From Streptomyces sp. DH12 (GTDB lineage: Bacteria; Actinomycetota; Actinomycetes; Streptomycetales; Streptomycetaceae): 64,000 nucleotides of DNA. Below are positions 52,919 to 61,702 of the stretch, piece by piece. The stretch lies in NCBI RefSeq assembly GCF_020873895.1, contig NZ_JAHWGT010000013.1:124001-188000 (forward strand). The letters are read 5' to 3'. Under the pieces are notes generated by a model. That model saw only the letters and a program-made list of their open reading frames with translations. It made no database searches and was not told the origin of the DNA. A program made the position numbers and the translations under genes. Each line of letters opens with the position of its first letter. The stretch's first letter is position 1.

Positions 52919-54904
52919 TCACGCGGCCGCCGTCGCGAACTGCGCGGCGTGCAGCCGGGCGTACGCGCCGTCCGCCGCCAACAGCTCGTCGTGGCTGCCA
53001 CGTTCCACGATGCGGCCCGCCTCCATCACGAGGATCACGTCCGCGTCCCGGATGGTGGAGAGGCGGTGGGCGATGACGAAGGAGGTGCGGCCCTCGCGCA
53101 GCGCGGCCATGGCGCGCTGGATCAGCACCTCGGTGCGGGTGTCGACGGCGCTGGTCGCCTCGTCCAGGATGAGGACGGCCGGCTCGACGAGGAACGCGCG
53201 CGCCAGGGTGAGCAGTTGCCGCTCCCCCGCGCTGAGCCCGACGCCGTCCTCGTCGAGGACGGTGTCGTAGCCGTCGGGAAGGGTGCGGACGAAGCGGTCG
53301 GCGTGCGCCGCCACGGCCGCCGCCACGATCCGCTCGCGCGGGACGTCGCCGGGGAGGCCGTAGGCGATGTTCTCGGCGATCGTGCCGCCGAAGAGCCAGG
53401 TGTCCTGGAGGACCATGCCCATGCCGGCGCGCAGCTGCCCGCGCGGTACGGAGGTGATGTCGGTGCCGTCGAGGAGGATGCGGCCGCCGGTCGTCTCGTG
53501 GAAGCGCATGAGCAGGTTGACCAGGGTGGTCTTGCCCGCGCCGGTGGGGCCGACGATGGCGACGGTGCGGCCGGGGTCCACGGTGAGGGAGAGGTCCTCG
53601 ATGAGGGGCCGGTCGGGGTCGTAGCGGAAGGTCACCCGGTCGAAGACGACGCGGCCCTCGCCCCGTGCGGGCCGCGGGGCGGCACCGGGCCGGACGGCGG
53701 TCGGGGCGGCGCCGGGCCGGAGGGCGGTCGGGGCGGGGTCGGGGGTCTCCTCCTCCGCGTCGAGGTGCTCGAAGACGCGCTCGGCGGAGGCGACGGCGGA
53801 CTGCAGGAGGTTGGCCATGGCGGCGATCTGGTTGACCGGGCCGTTGAACTCGTAGGAGTACTGGACGAACGCCTGCACGTCGCCGATGGAGAGCGTCCCG
53901 GACGCCACCCGCAGCCCGCCGACGACGGCGACGAGGACGTAGTTCAGGTTGCCGACGAAGGTCATCGCCGGCTGGATGAGGCCGGAGACGAACTGGGCGC
54001 GGAAGCTCGCCCGGTACAGCTCGTCGCCGAGGGCGTCGAACGCCTCCACCGCCTCCCGGCTGCGGCCGAAGACCCGTACCTCGGCGTGGCCGGAGTACAT
54101 CTCCTCGATGTGGCCGTTGAGCCGGCCGGTGACGGCCCACTGCTTGACGAACTGCGGCTGGGCCCGCTTGCCGATGCGCGCGGCGACGAGGACGGAGACG
54201 GGCACCGTGCCGAGGGCGACCAGGGCGAGCAGCGGGGAGATCCACACCATCATCACCAGCACGCCGACGACGGTGAGCAGGGCGCGGGTCATCGGGATGA
54301 ACGCCTGCTGCATGGTCTGGACGACGTTGTCGATGTCGTTGGTGGTCCGGCTGAGCACCTCCCCGCGCGGCTGGTGGTCGAGGTGCGCGAGGGGCAGCCG
54401 GGACAGCTTGGCCTGCGCCCGGGCGCGCAGCCGGTGCCCGGCCCGGTGGACGGCGGTCATCACGAGCCGGGCCTGCACCCAGGCGAGGACGGCGGAGGCG
54501 GCGGCGACGGCCAGGACGGTGGCCAGCAGCCGGGCGACGGCCCGGAAGTCGACGCCGCCGGGCGTGCCGGCCCCCGTGACGACGAGGTCGGTGGCGTCGC
54601 CGAGGAGCTTGGGGATGAGGACGGCCAGGGCGACGTACCCGGTGGCGGCGGCGAGCGAGCCGAGCAGCAGGGCGCGTTCCGGTGCGAAGGTGCGCAGCAG
54701 GCGCAGCCCGGAGCGGCGGAAGTCGAGCGAGCGCTCCAGGGCGGGGGCGGCGGGCCGGCCGGGTCCTTGCTGCTGCGCCCCGGCGGCCGGGCCGCGCCGC
54801 TCGGGGGAGGTGCGCCGCTCGGGGGAGGTGCGCCGCTCGGGCGTGCTGCGCTGCCGGGGGACGGCGGGCCGTGCGGACGGGGTGCGCGGGGCGGGGCGGT
54901 TCAT
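52919..54904 (-). CDS. ABC exporter half-transporter, consensus-site subunit (pair B)
   Basis: 661 residues: a ~75-residue Pro/Arg/Ser-rich N-terminus with three TSPERR-type repeats, a six-segment membrane domain, and an NBD with Walker A PTGAGKTTL, degenerate signature GLSAGERQLL and canonical Walker B VLILDEATSAVD. It is closely similar in layout to the subunit at 35307, so the two loci are paralogous exporters. Its ATG overlaps the upstream subunit's stop by 4 bp. The substrate is unknown. Confidence 0.93.
   Translation of the reverse strand: MNRPAPRTPSARPAVPRQRSTPERRTSPERRTSPERRGPAAGAQQQGPGRPAAPALERSLDFRRSGLRLLRTFAPERALLLGSLAAATGYVALAVLIPKLLGDATDLVVTGAGTPGGVDFRAVARLLATVLAVAAASAVLAWVQARLVMTAVHRAGHRLRARAQAKLSRLPLAHLDHQPRGEVLSRTTNDIDNVVQTMQQAFIPMTRALLTVVGVLVMMVWISPLLALVALGTVPVSVLVAARIGKRAQPQFVKQWAVTGRLNGHIEEMYSGHAEVRVFGRSREAVEAFDALGDELYRASFRAQFVSGLIQPAMTFVGNLNYVLVAVVGGLRVASGTLSIGDVQAFVQYSYEFNGPVNQIAAMANLLQSAVASAERVFEHLDAEEETPDPAPTALRPGAAPTAVRPGAAPRPARGEGRVVFDRVTFRYDPDRPLIEDLSLTVDPGRTVAIVGPTGAGKTTLVNLLMRFHETTGGRILLDGTDITSVPRGQLRAGMGMVLQDTWLFGGTIAENIAYGLPGDVPRERIVAAAVAAHADRFVRTLPDGYDTVLDEDGVGLSAGERQLLTLARAFLVEPAVLILDEATSAVDTRTEVLIQRAMAALREGRTSFVIAHRLSTIRDADVILVMEAGRIVERGSHDELLAADGAYARLHAAQFATAAA
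54796..54849 (-). repeat. Three 18-bp in-frame repeats in the ABC N-terminus
   Basis: The unit GCCGCTCGGGGGAGGTGC occurs exactly at 54796-54813 and 54814-54831, with a degenerate third copy at 54832-54849. It encodes SPERRT-like hexapeptides in the disordered N-terminal tail of the transporter. Confidence 0.85.
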
Positions 54905-56634
54905 GCGGCGTCCTCCTCGGTGAGCTGGGAGAGGACGATCTCCCGGTAGGTGGGGTCGTCCCGCAGCAGTTCCTCGTGGGTGCCGGTGGCGACGACTCGG
55001 CCCTCGTCGAGGACGACGATCCGGTCGGCGCCGCGGACGGTGGCGACGCGCTGGGCGACGAGGACGACGGTGGCGCCGGCGGTCTCCTCGGCCAGCGCGG
55101 CGCGCAGGAGGGCGTCAGTGCGGTTGTCGAGCGCCGAGAAGGAGTCGTCGAAGAGGTAGACCGCGGGCCGGGCGACCAGGGTGCGGGCGATGGCGAGGCG
55201 CTGGCGCTGGCCGCCGGAGAGGTTGGTGCCGCCCTGGTCGACGGGGGCGTGGAGGCCCTGGGGGAGCGCCTCGACGAACTCCCGGGCCTGGGCGACGCCG
55301 AGGGCGTGCCACAGCTCCTCGTCGGTGGCGTCCGGCCGGCCGTAGCGGAGGTTGGAGGCGATCGTGCCGGAGAACAGGTAGGGCTTCTGCGGGACGAGGC
55401 CGACGGTGCGGGCGCGCAGCTCCGGGTCGAGCGTCCGGACGTCGGCGCCGCCGATGCGGACCTCCCCGGCCGTCGGGTCGGACAATCGCGCCACCAGGCC
55501 CAGCAGGGTGCTCTTGCCGCTGCCGGTGGGGCCGATGACGGCGGTGGTGCGGCCGGGTCGGGCGGTGAGCGAGACACCGCGCAGGACGGGGTCCTGCGCG
55601 CCCGGGTAGCCGAAGTGGACGTCGCGGACCTCCAGCCGGCCCGGGTCGCGCAGGCCGCGCACCGGGGCGGCGGGCGGCGCCAGGGACGGTTCGGTGTCGA
55701 GGACCTCGCGGATGCGGGCGGCGCTGACCTCGGCCCGCGGCAGCTGCATGAGCAGGAACATCGTCATCATGACGGCCATGAAGATCTGGAGCAGGTAGCC
55801 CAGGAAGGCGATGAGGGCGCCGGCCTGGAGGGTGCCGTCCGCCAGGCGGTGGCCGCCGACCCACAGGATCGCCACCGTGGCCACCTCCCACACGACGATG
55901 ACGAGCGGGTACATGAGGGCGGTCAGCCGGCCGACCCGCAGCGACACGGCCGTCAGCGCGTCGTTGGCGGCGCCGAACCTGCGCTGCTCGTGGTCGTCGC
56001 GGACGAAGGCGCGGACGACCCGGACGCCGCCGATCTGCTCGCGCAGCACCTGGTTGACCCGGTCGACGCGCTCCTGCGTGGTGCGGAAGAGCGGCGGCAT
56101 GCGGCGGACGACGAGCAGGACGGCACCGGCGAGCACCGGCACGAACAGCAGCAGGAGCAGGGCGAGGGGGACGTCCTGGGCGAGGGCCAGGGCGGTGCCG
56201 CCGACGCACATCAGGGGGGCCGCGACCAGGGTGGTCAGGGCGAGCACCGTCAGGGTCTGGACCTGCTGCACGTCGTTGGTGGTGCGGGTGATGAGGGAGG
56301 CGGGGCCGAAGCGCCGCACCTCCCGTACGGAGAACTCCTGGACGTGGCGGAACACCTCCGCCCGCAGGTCGCGGCCCACGCCCATGGCGACGCGGGCCGC
56401 GGCGAACACGGCGGCGCCGGCCGCGGCGATCTGGAGCAGGGTGACGGCGAGCATGGCGCCGCCGGTGCCGAGGACGTGCCCGGTGTCGCCGCGCAGGACG
56501 CCGCCGTTGACGAGGTCGGCGTTGAGGGTGGGCAGCAGGAGGCCGGCGAGGGACTGCACGAGTTGGAGGACGACGACGAGGACGAGTAACCGCCGGTAGG
56601 GGCGGACGCGGGTGCGGAGCAGCGGCAGCAGCAC
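54901..56634 (-). CDS. ABC exporter half-transporter, degenerate-site subunit (pair B)
   Basis: 577 residues, the same length as its paralogue at 33574. The membrane domain has the shared motif SLITRTTNDVQQVQTL. The NBD has Walker A PTGSGKSTLL, signature NLSGGQRQRL and Walker B VYLFDDSFSALD, with Asp for the catalytic Glu. With the 4-bp-overlapping partner downstream it forms a heterodimeric exporter. Codon 16 is TTA (56589-56587), so expression should depend on bldA, unlike pair A, where no TTA was seen. Confidence 0.93.
   Translation of the reverse strand: MLLPLLRTRVRPYRRLLVLVVVLQLVQSLAGLLLPTLNADLVNGGVLRGDTGHVLGTGGAMLAVTLLQIAAAGAAVFAAARVAMGVGRDLRAEVFRHVQEFSVREVRRFGPASLITRTTNDVQQVQTLTVLALTTLVAAPLMCVGGTALALAQDVPLALLLLLFVPVLAGAVLLVVRRMPPLFRTTQERVDRVNQVLREQIGGVRVVRAFVRDDHEQRRFGAANDALTAVSLRVGRLTALMYPLVIVVWEVATVAILWVGGHRLADGTLQAGALIAFLGYLLQIFMAVMMTMFLLMQLPRAEVSAARIREVLDTEPSLAPPAAPVRGLRDPGRLEVRDVHFGYPGAQDPVLRGVSLTARPGRTTAVIGPTGSGKSTLLGLVARLSDPTAGEVRIGGADVRTLDPELRARTVGLVPQKPYLFSGTIASNLRYGRPDATDEELWHALGVAQAREFVEALPQGLHAPVDQGGTNLSGGQRQRLAIARTLVARPAVYLFDDSFSALDNRTDALLRAALAEETAGATVVLVAQRVATVRGADRIVVLDEGRVVATGTHEELLRDDPTYREIVLSQLTEEDAA
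56587..56589 (-). promoter_or_regulatory. TTA (bldA-dependent) codon in the ABC transporter gene
   Basis: In MLLPLLRTRVRPYRR-Leu the leucine at codon 16 is TTA (top strand TAA at 56587-56589). TTA codons are very rare in Streptomyces and mark genes tied to development or secondary metabolism. Because the partner subunit is translationally coupled, the whole exporter may be affected. Confidence 0.8.
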
Positions 56635-56646
56635 GGTGACCGCTCC

Positions 56647-57246
56647 TCAGGCCGCGTAGGGGCGGGTGGTGCGGGCGGCGCGCAGGGTGCCGGCCCACCA
56701 GCTGAGCTGGTCGAGCATCTTGCGCGCGGCGGCGTCGGGGCCCGCGGGGTCGCGCAGGGCGCCGTCCGGGCCGAACAGGCCGCCCGCGTTGTGAAGGGAG
56801 ACGGTGTCGCGGACGGTGACCGCGTGCAGTTCGGCGAAGACCTGGCGCAGGTGCTCGACGGCGCGCAGGCCGCCGGAGACGCCGCCGTAGGAGACGAAGC
56901 CGAGGGGCTTGGCCTGCCACTCGTCGAAGTGCCAGTCGACCAGGGCCTTCAGGGACGCCGGGTAGGAGTGGTTGTACTCGGGGGTGAGCACGACGAAGGC
57001 GTCGGCGGCGGCGAGCCGGGGGCCGACCTCGGCGAGCGCGTCGCGCACGGCGGGGGCGGGGTCGGCGGAGAGGGAGGTCGGCAGGTCCGCCTCGGCCACG
57101 TCGACGACGTCGACGGTGAAGTCGGGGTGCCGGCGGGCGTGGGCGAGGAACCAGTCGGCGACGACGGGCGCGAAGCGGCCCTCGCGGTTGCTGCCGAGGA
57201 GGACGGCGAGGTTCAGGGGCGCGGTGTCAGGTGTGGTGGTCTGCAT
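56647..57246 (-). CDS. NADPH-dependent FMN reductase (flavodoxin-like fold)
   Basis: 199 residues. The FMN phosphate loop GSNREGRFAPVVADWF, the TPEYNHSYPASLKALVDW motif and SYGGVSGGLRAVEHLRQVF define the NADPH-dependent FMN/quinone reductase family. It supplies reduced flavin or reduces quinones and azo compounds. The ATG at 57246 was preferred to an upstream GTG (57261) because the protein then starts MQTTTPDT just before the first strand. It sits 12 bp upstream of the ABC pair in the same direction and may be co-transcribed. Confidence 0.88.
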   Translation of the reverse strand: MQTTTPDTAPLNLAVLLGSNREGRFAPVVADWFLAHARRHPDFTVDVVDVAEADLPTSLSADPAPAVRDALAEVGPRLAAADAFVVLTPEYNHSYPASLKALVDWHFDEWQAKPLGFVSYGGVSGGLRAVEHLRQVFAELHAVTVRDTVSLHNAGGLFGPDGALRDPAGPDAAARKMLDQLSWWAGTLRAARTTRPYAA

Positions 57247-57483
57247 GCGGACGAGCCTCACACCTCAACCAAACTTCAGGTCAAGCGCCGCCGGCGTCAC
57301 CCGTTCGCAATGCCTCCCCCGCCCCCTCCGCGACCGCCAGCGCACCCGGCTGACCTGCGTCGACGCCCTGGGCGACCCCCGGCGCGGCCCTCCGCCTGAC
57401 GACACATCAGCAGGCGCGGGCGCCCGCCGCGGACTTACCTCGGAGACAGGACGCCCGACCGAAGCGCTGCCCGGAGGACCCCC

Positions 57484-58041
57484 ATGCGCACCACTGCCCG
57501 CTCGTTGACCGGTACCGCGTTGGCGGCCGTCTGCCTCGGCGCCCTGGCCGCCCCGGCGGCGTACGCCGGCGACTTCGAGAGGCTGGAGGTGTCCCCGTCC
57601 GTGGCGAACCCGGGCACGACCGTCACCGTCAGCACCCGGGCGTGCGGGGACGGCCACGGCATCGGCGACGCGCAGGCGCTCGGCGCGGCCGAGTTCAAGC
57701 TGCGGCCCGAGGGCCCCAAGGGGCTGGCGACGGGCCGGTTCCGGGTCCCCGAGCACACCAAGCCGGGCACGTACGGCATCGGGGTGGCCTGCGACAACGG
57801 CAAGACCGCCACGGGCGACCTGGTCGTCAAGCAGGGCGGCGGGGCGAGTCACCACCCGACGCACCAGCCAACGCACCAGCCCACGCACGAGGGCCCGCAC
57901 GGCCACGTCAAGACCGGTGTCGGCGGCAGCGTCGGCCCGGACGCGACCCGCATCGCCACGGGCGTCGCCGTCCTGGCCGGCACGGCCGTGGCCGGCGCGT
58001 GGCTGCTGCGCCGCCGGGCGAGCGGCGGCCACGGCGGCTGA
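57484..58041 (+). CDS. Secreted, C-terminally membrane-tethered protein (sortase-linked)
   Basis: 185 residues. A clear Sec signal peptide (LTGTALAAVCLGALAAPAAYAGD, cleavage near residue 28) precedes an Ig-like/beta domain with two cysteines (TRACGDGHG and GVACDNG). Next are a His-rich spacer with repeated THQP and a C-terminal hydrophobic segment followed by LLRRRASGG. This is the layout of a sortase substrate, but no LPxTG or LAxTG box is visible before the helix (the sequence reads VGPDATRIATG). The adjacent class F sortase gene suggests functional linkage. Confidence 0.85.
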   Translation: MRTTARSLTGTALAAVCLGALAAPAAYAGDFERLEVSPSVANPGTTVTVSTRACGDGHGIGDAQALGAAEFKLRPEGPKGLATGRFRVPEHTKPGTYGIGVACDNGKTATGDLVVKQGGGASHHPTHQPTHQPTHEGPHGHVKTGVGGSVGPDATRIATGVAVLAGTAVAGAWLLRRRASGGHGG

Positions 58042-58269
58042 CCGGCGAAGACCCCCTCCCCCGCGGGCGGCCGCCCGTCCCCCACCCGGCGGCCGCCCGC
58101 CCCCCTCTCGGGGCGTCCCGCCGCTCGGCGGGGCACCCCCTCGCACTCCCCGCCCCCGCCGCGCGGCCCCGAGACCGCGGCGGGGGCGGGGGGACCCTCC
58201 CGGACCGGCGGGCGGACCCGCCCCCCGCGGAGGCGGCCGACCCCTGGAGGCACCCCCAGCGGAGGACCC

Positions 58270-58905
58270 ATGAGCAGCCCCACCGAGACCCCGGCCCGCT
58301 CCAGGGGCTGGGGCATAGCCATCGCGGCGTGCGTCGGACTGTGGCTGGTGCAGAGCGGCTCGGGCGACGTCCGCCCGCCGGTCCCCTCGGCCGCCGAGGC
58401 GTTCGCCGCCGGGCCCGGCTGGCACACGACCGCGGCCGCCGACCCGCTGCCGCCCGCGGCCCCCGTCCGCGTCCGCGTCCCCCGCATACGCGTCGACGCC
58501 CCCGTCATGGGCCTGGGCCTGGCCCGCGACGGCAGCCTCGACGTGCCGCCGGCCGGCGACCGCAACCTCGCGGGCTGGTACCGGGACGGCGTCCGGCCCG
58601 GCGCCCGGGGCACGGCCGTCATGGCCGGTCACGTCGACAACGCCGAGGGCCCCGCCGTCTTCTACGCCCTGGGCGCCCTGCGCAAGGGCGACCGCGTCGA
58701 GGTGGCCCGCGCCGACGGCCGCACGGCCGTGTTCACCGTCGACGCCGTCGAGGTGTACGACAACGACGCCTTCCCCGACGAGAAGGTCTACGGCCACTCC
58801 GACCGCGCCGAGCTGCGCCTGATCACCTGCGGCGGCGGCTTCTCCCCGAAGACCGGCTACCAGGGCAACGTCGTCGCGTACGCCCACCTCATCGGCGACC
58901 GCTGA
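58270..58905 (+). CDS. Class F sortase
   Basis: 211 residues. An N-terminal membrane anchor (GWGIAIAACVGLWLVQSG) is followed by the sortase beta-barrel: VRVRVPRIRVDAPVMGLGL, catalytic His in VMAGHVDNAEGP and catalytic Cys in LRLITCGGGF. The usual catalytic Arg after the Cys strand is not obvious in SPKTGYQGNVVAYA, although K/R residues lie nearby. Class F enzymes are actinobacterial and their substrates are poorly known. The ATG at 58270 follows GGAGGACCC. The secreted protein just upstream is the natural substrate candidate. Confidence 0.92.
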   Translation: MSSPTETPARSRGWGIAIAACVGLWLVQSGSGDVRPPVPSAAEAFAAGPGWHTTAAADPLPPAAPVRVRVPRIRVDAPVMGLGLARDGSLDVPPAGDRNLAGWYRDGVRPGARGTAVMAGHVDNAEGPAVFYALGALRKGDRVEVARADGRTAVFTVDAVEVYDNDAFPDEKVYGHSDRAELRLITCGGGFSPKTGYQGNVVAYAHLIGDR

Positions 58906-58950
58906 CCGCTCGCGCGCCCGCCCCGCCCCGCCGCCCGGACGCGGCGCCGC

Positions 58951-59730
58951 TCACGCCCACTGGTCGAACGCCAACTTGGCGACCAGGGAGAACACCACCA
59001 CCAGCAGCACCCCGCGGACGAAGCCGGCCCCCTTGCGCAGCGCCATCCGCGCGCCGAGCATGGCCCCCGCGAGGTTGAACACCGCCATCAGCGCCGCCAG
59101 CCGCCACAGCACGTTCCCCTGGTAGGCGAACATCGCCAGCGCGCCGGCGTTGGTGCAGACGTTGACGACCTTCGCCGTGGCCGACGCCGTGACGAGGTCG
59201 AGGTGGAGCACCGCGGTGAGGGCCAGCACCAGGAACGTGCCGGTGCCCGGCCCGAACAGCCCGTCGTAGAAGCCGATGCCGCCGCCCACGAGGACGACCG
59301 CGGCGACGACCCGGGCCCGCCGCACCGGCCCCTCGGGCGCGGGGCCCGTACCGAAGGACGGCCGCAGCAGGACGAACGCCGCGACGCCCAGCAGCACCAC
59401 GAGGATCACCGGGCGCAGGACCTCGCTGCTCAGACCCGCGGCGAAGAAGGCCCCGCCCGTCGACCCGGCGAGCGCGGCCAGCCCGATCCGCACGGCGAGC
59501 CCGACCCGTACCGGGGCACGCCGGACGTAGGTCACCGCGGCGCCGGTCGTCCCGACGATGGCGACCGCCTTGTTGGTGCCGAGGCACTGGGCGGCGGGCA
59601 CGTGCGGCGCGCCCAGCAGCAGCGCGGGCAGGAGCAGCAGCCCGCCGCCGCCGACCACGGCGTCGATCCAGCCCGCCAGCAGCGCGGCCAGGCAGAGGAG
59701 GACGAGGACGGTCAGGGAGATGTCCGGCAT
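58951..59730 (-). CDS. TauE/SafE-family (sulfite exporter-like) permease
   Basis: 259 residues with about eight hydrophobic segments and the duplicated TauE/SafE motifs: GWIDAVVGGGGLLLLPALLL...GTNKAVAIVGTTGA in the first half and GIGFYDGLFGPGTGTFLVLAL...SATAKVVNVCTNAGAL in the second. Family members move sulfur oxyanions or organic acids; the substrate here is unknown. The ATG at 59730 was chosen for AGGG eight bases upstream; an ATG two codons earlier is possible. Confidence 0.92.
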   Translation of the reverse strand: MPDISLTVLVLLCLAALLAGWIDAVVGGGGLLLLPALLLGAPHVPAAQCLGTNKAVAIVGTTGAAVTYVRRAPVRVGLAVRIGLAALAGSTGGAFFAAGLSSEVLRPVILVVLLGVAAFVLLRPSFGTGPAPEGPVRRARVVAAVVLVGGGIGFYDGLFGPGTGTFLVLALTAVLHLDLVTASATAKVVNVCTNAGALAMFAYQGNVLWRLAALMAVFNLAGAMLGARMALRKGAGFVRGVLLVVVFSLVAKLAFDQWA

Positions 59731-60522
59731 GAGCATGACCCTATGCGGGCCCCCACGCCCCCCGGCGCCCGCCTCCGCACCACATCGGGCGCGGGCGCCG
59801 CACCGGGACGCCGCCCTGACGGGCCACGCGGGTCCCGCGCCCCGACCGCGCTGCGCCGCCCGCCCCCGTACCCGCCGCACGCACCACGCGGGGCCCACCG
59901 CGCACCGCCGGACGCCCGCCCGCGCCGCGCCCGGCACCCGGACCGCGCGGACCCCGCCCCCCGACCGCGGACTCCCCCCCCCGGCCGCGCGGGAGTCCGC
60001 GACCGGCCGCGTCGGCCCCGTCCCACGCCCCGTCGGACAGACCGCCCCCGACCGGGCGGACGCCGCCCCTCGGCCGCGCGGGGGTGCGCGTCCCGGCGGC
60101 GCGGGCTCCGCCTCCGCACCACGCGGCCAGACCGCCACCGGCCACGCGGGCACCCCGCCCCGCACCCCTGCCGGACGCCACGCCCCCGTCACCCGCCCGA
60201 CGGCGTCCCGCGCCCCCAGCGCCCGGGCGCCGCCGCCCGGCCCCGGGCGCCCCCGCCCGCTCCCCTGCCGGACGCCGCACCCGCGCCACCCGCCACCCGC
60301 CACCCGCCGGACGGCGTCCCGCGCCCCCACCGCCCAGGCGCCGCCGCCCGGCCGCGCGGGCGCCACCGCCCCACACCCCGTGCCGCTCCCCCGCCGCCTG
60401 CCACCCGCCGCCTGCCGCGCTAGCCCCCTCACCACGGGCCGCCGGCGCCGCTGAGGGCGGCTTTCCCCGCGCGAAACAATCGGGATGCCGCCGGGTAACA
60501 CCCCCGACGGACGCTGCTGGGC
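59731..60522. other. Gene-free, very GC-rich low-complexity region
   Basis: Nearly 800 bp between the permease and the flavoprotein. Long frames are open on both strands, but they encode only Arg/Pro/Ala/Gly-rich low-complexity sequence with no domain. Imperfect repeats occur, for example a ~43-bp segment with GGCGTCCCGCGCCCCCA near 60200-60240 and again near 60310-60350. The last ~60 bp before 60523 are the only part with ordinary intergenic composition. No supported gene is present. Confidence 0.6.
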
Positions 60523-61701
60523 ATGAGTTCACGGATCGTGGTGGTCGGCGGCGGTACGGCGGGAGCCCGCCTCGCCGAACGGCTGCCCGTCACCCTGCTC
60601 GGCGAGGAGCCGCACGCCCCGTACAACCGGGTGCTGCTCGCGGACGTCCTGGCCGGCCGGTACGGGCCCGAGGTGACCGCCCTGCCGGGGCCGGCGGGCG
60701 AGCCGGCGCGGCGCGGGGTGCGGGTGACCGGCATCGACCGGGCCGCCCGGGTCGTGCGCTGCGCGGACGGCAGCACGGTCGCCTACGACCGGCTGGTCCT
60801 GGCGACCGGCTCCAACCCGGTGCTGCCGCCGCTGCGCGGCCTGGGCGACGGCCGGCTGCCGGCCGGCGTCCACGCCTTCCGGACCCTCGACGACTGCCTG
60901 GCGCTGGACGCGCTGGTACGGCCGGGGGTCCGCGCGGTGGTGATCGGCGGCGGCCTGCTGGGCGTCTCGGCGGCCCGCGCGCTGGCCGCCAGGGGCGCCG
61001 AGGTGGTGCTGGCCCAGCAGGGCGAGCACCTCATGGAGCGCCAGCTCGACCCGGAGGCGGCGGAGTTGCTCCGCCGCCACCTGGTGTCGCTGGGCGTGGA
61101 GGTCCACACCGAGTGCCGCGTGCGCGGGCTGAAGGTGGCGTCCGGGGCGGTGGCCGCCGTCGAACTCGCCGACGGGTTCGTGCTGGACGCCGACGTCGTC
61201 GTGCTGGCCTGCGGGGTGCGGCCGCGCACCGGCCTCGCCGTGGCGGCGGGCCTGGACGTGCGGCGCGGGATCGTCGTCGACGACCGGCTGCGCACCTCCG
61301 ACCCGTACGTCCACGCCGTCGGCGACTGCGCCGAGCACGACGGCCGGCTCTACGGCCTGGCCGGCGCCGCCCTGGAGCAGGCCGACGTCCTCGCCGACGT
61401 GCTCGCCGGCGGCGCCGCCGCCTACCGCGGCACCCGCGCCCTGACCCGGCTCAGCATGGACGCGCTCGAACTGGCGGCGTTCGGCGAGGCGGTCCCCCGG
61501 CCCGGGGACGACACCGTACGGCTGGCCGACGCGACCCGCAGCGCCTACCGGAAGGTCGTCGTCCGCGGCGACCGGCTCGTCGGCGGCGTACTCGTCGGCG
61601 ACCTGGGCCCGGTCGGCACGCTCGCCCGGGCGTGGGAGGGCGACGAAGCCCTCCCGGACGCGCCCCTGCTCCACCTGCTCACCCATGACGGAGGCTCCTG
61701 A
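60523..61701 (+). CDS. NirB-N-domain-like NAD(P)/FAD oxidoreductase
   Basis: 392 residues resembling the N-terminal flavoprotein part of NirB. It has FAD loop VVVGGGTAGARLAERL, YNRVLLADVLAGR, NAD(P) loop VVIGGGLLGVSAARALA, LACGVRPRTGLAVAAGL and the FAD motif HAVGDCAEHDG. It has no iron-sulfur or sirohaem domain. Located immediately before nirB (1-bp gap), it probably delivers NAD(P)H electrons to nitrate or nitrite reductase, a NasB/NasC-like role. Confidence 0.88.
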   Translation: MSSRIVVVGGGTAGARLAERLPVTLLGEEPHAPYNRVLLADVLAGRYGPEVTALPGPAGEPARRGVRVTGIDRAARVVRCADGSTVAYDRLVLATGSNPVLPPLRGLGDGRLPAGVHAFRTLDDCLALDALVRPGVRAVVIGGGLLGVSAARALAARGAEVVLAQQGEHLMERQLDPEAAELLRRHLVSLGVEVHTECRVRGLKVASGAVAAVELADGFVLDADVVVLACGVRPRTGLAVAAGLDVRRGIVVDDRLRTSDPYVHAVGDCAEHDGRLYGLAGAALEQADVLADVLAGGAAAYRGTRALTRLSMDALELAAFGEAVPRPGDDTVRLADATRSAYRKVVVRGDRLVGGVLVGDLGPVGTLARAWEGDEALPDAPLLHLLTHDGGS

Positions 61702-61702
61702 C

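Noticed and set aside
59741-60532. Long frames on both strands between the permease and the flavoprotein
   Set aside because: Translations are Arg/Gly/Ala repeats without domains or ribosome sites, so the region was described as gene-free.
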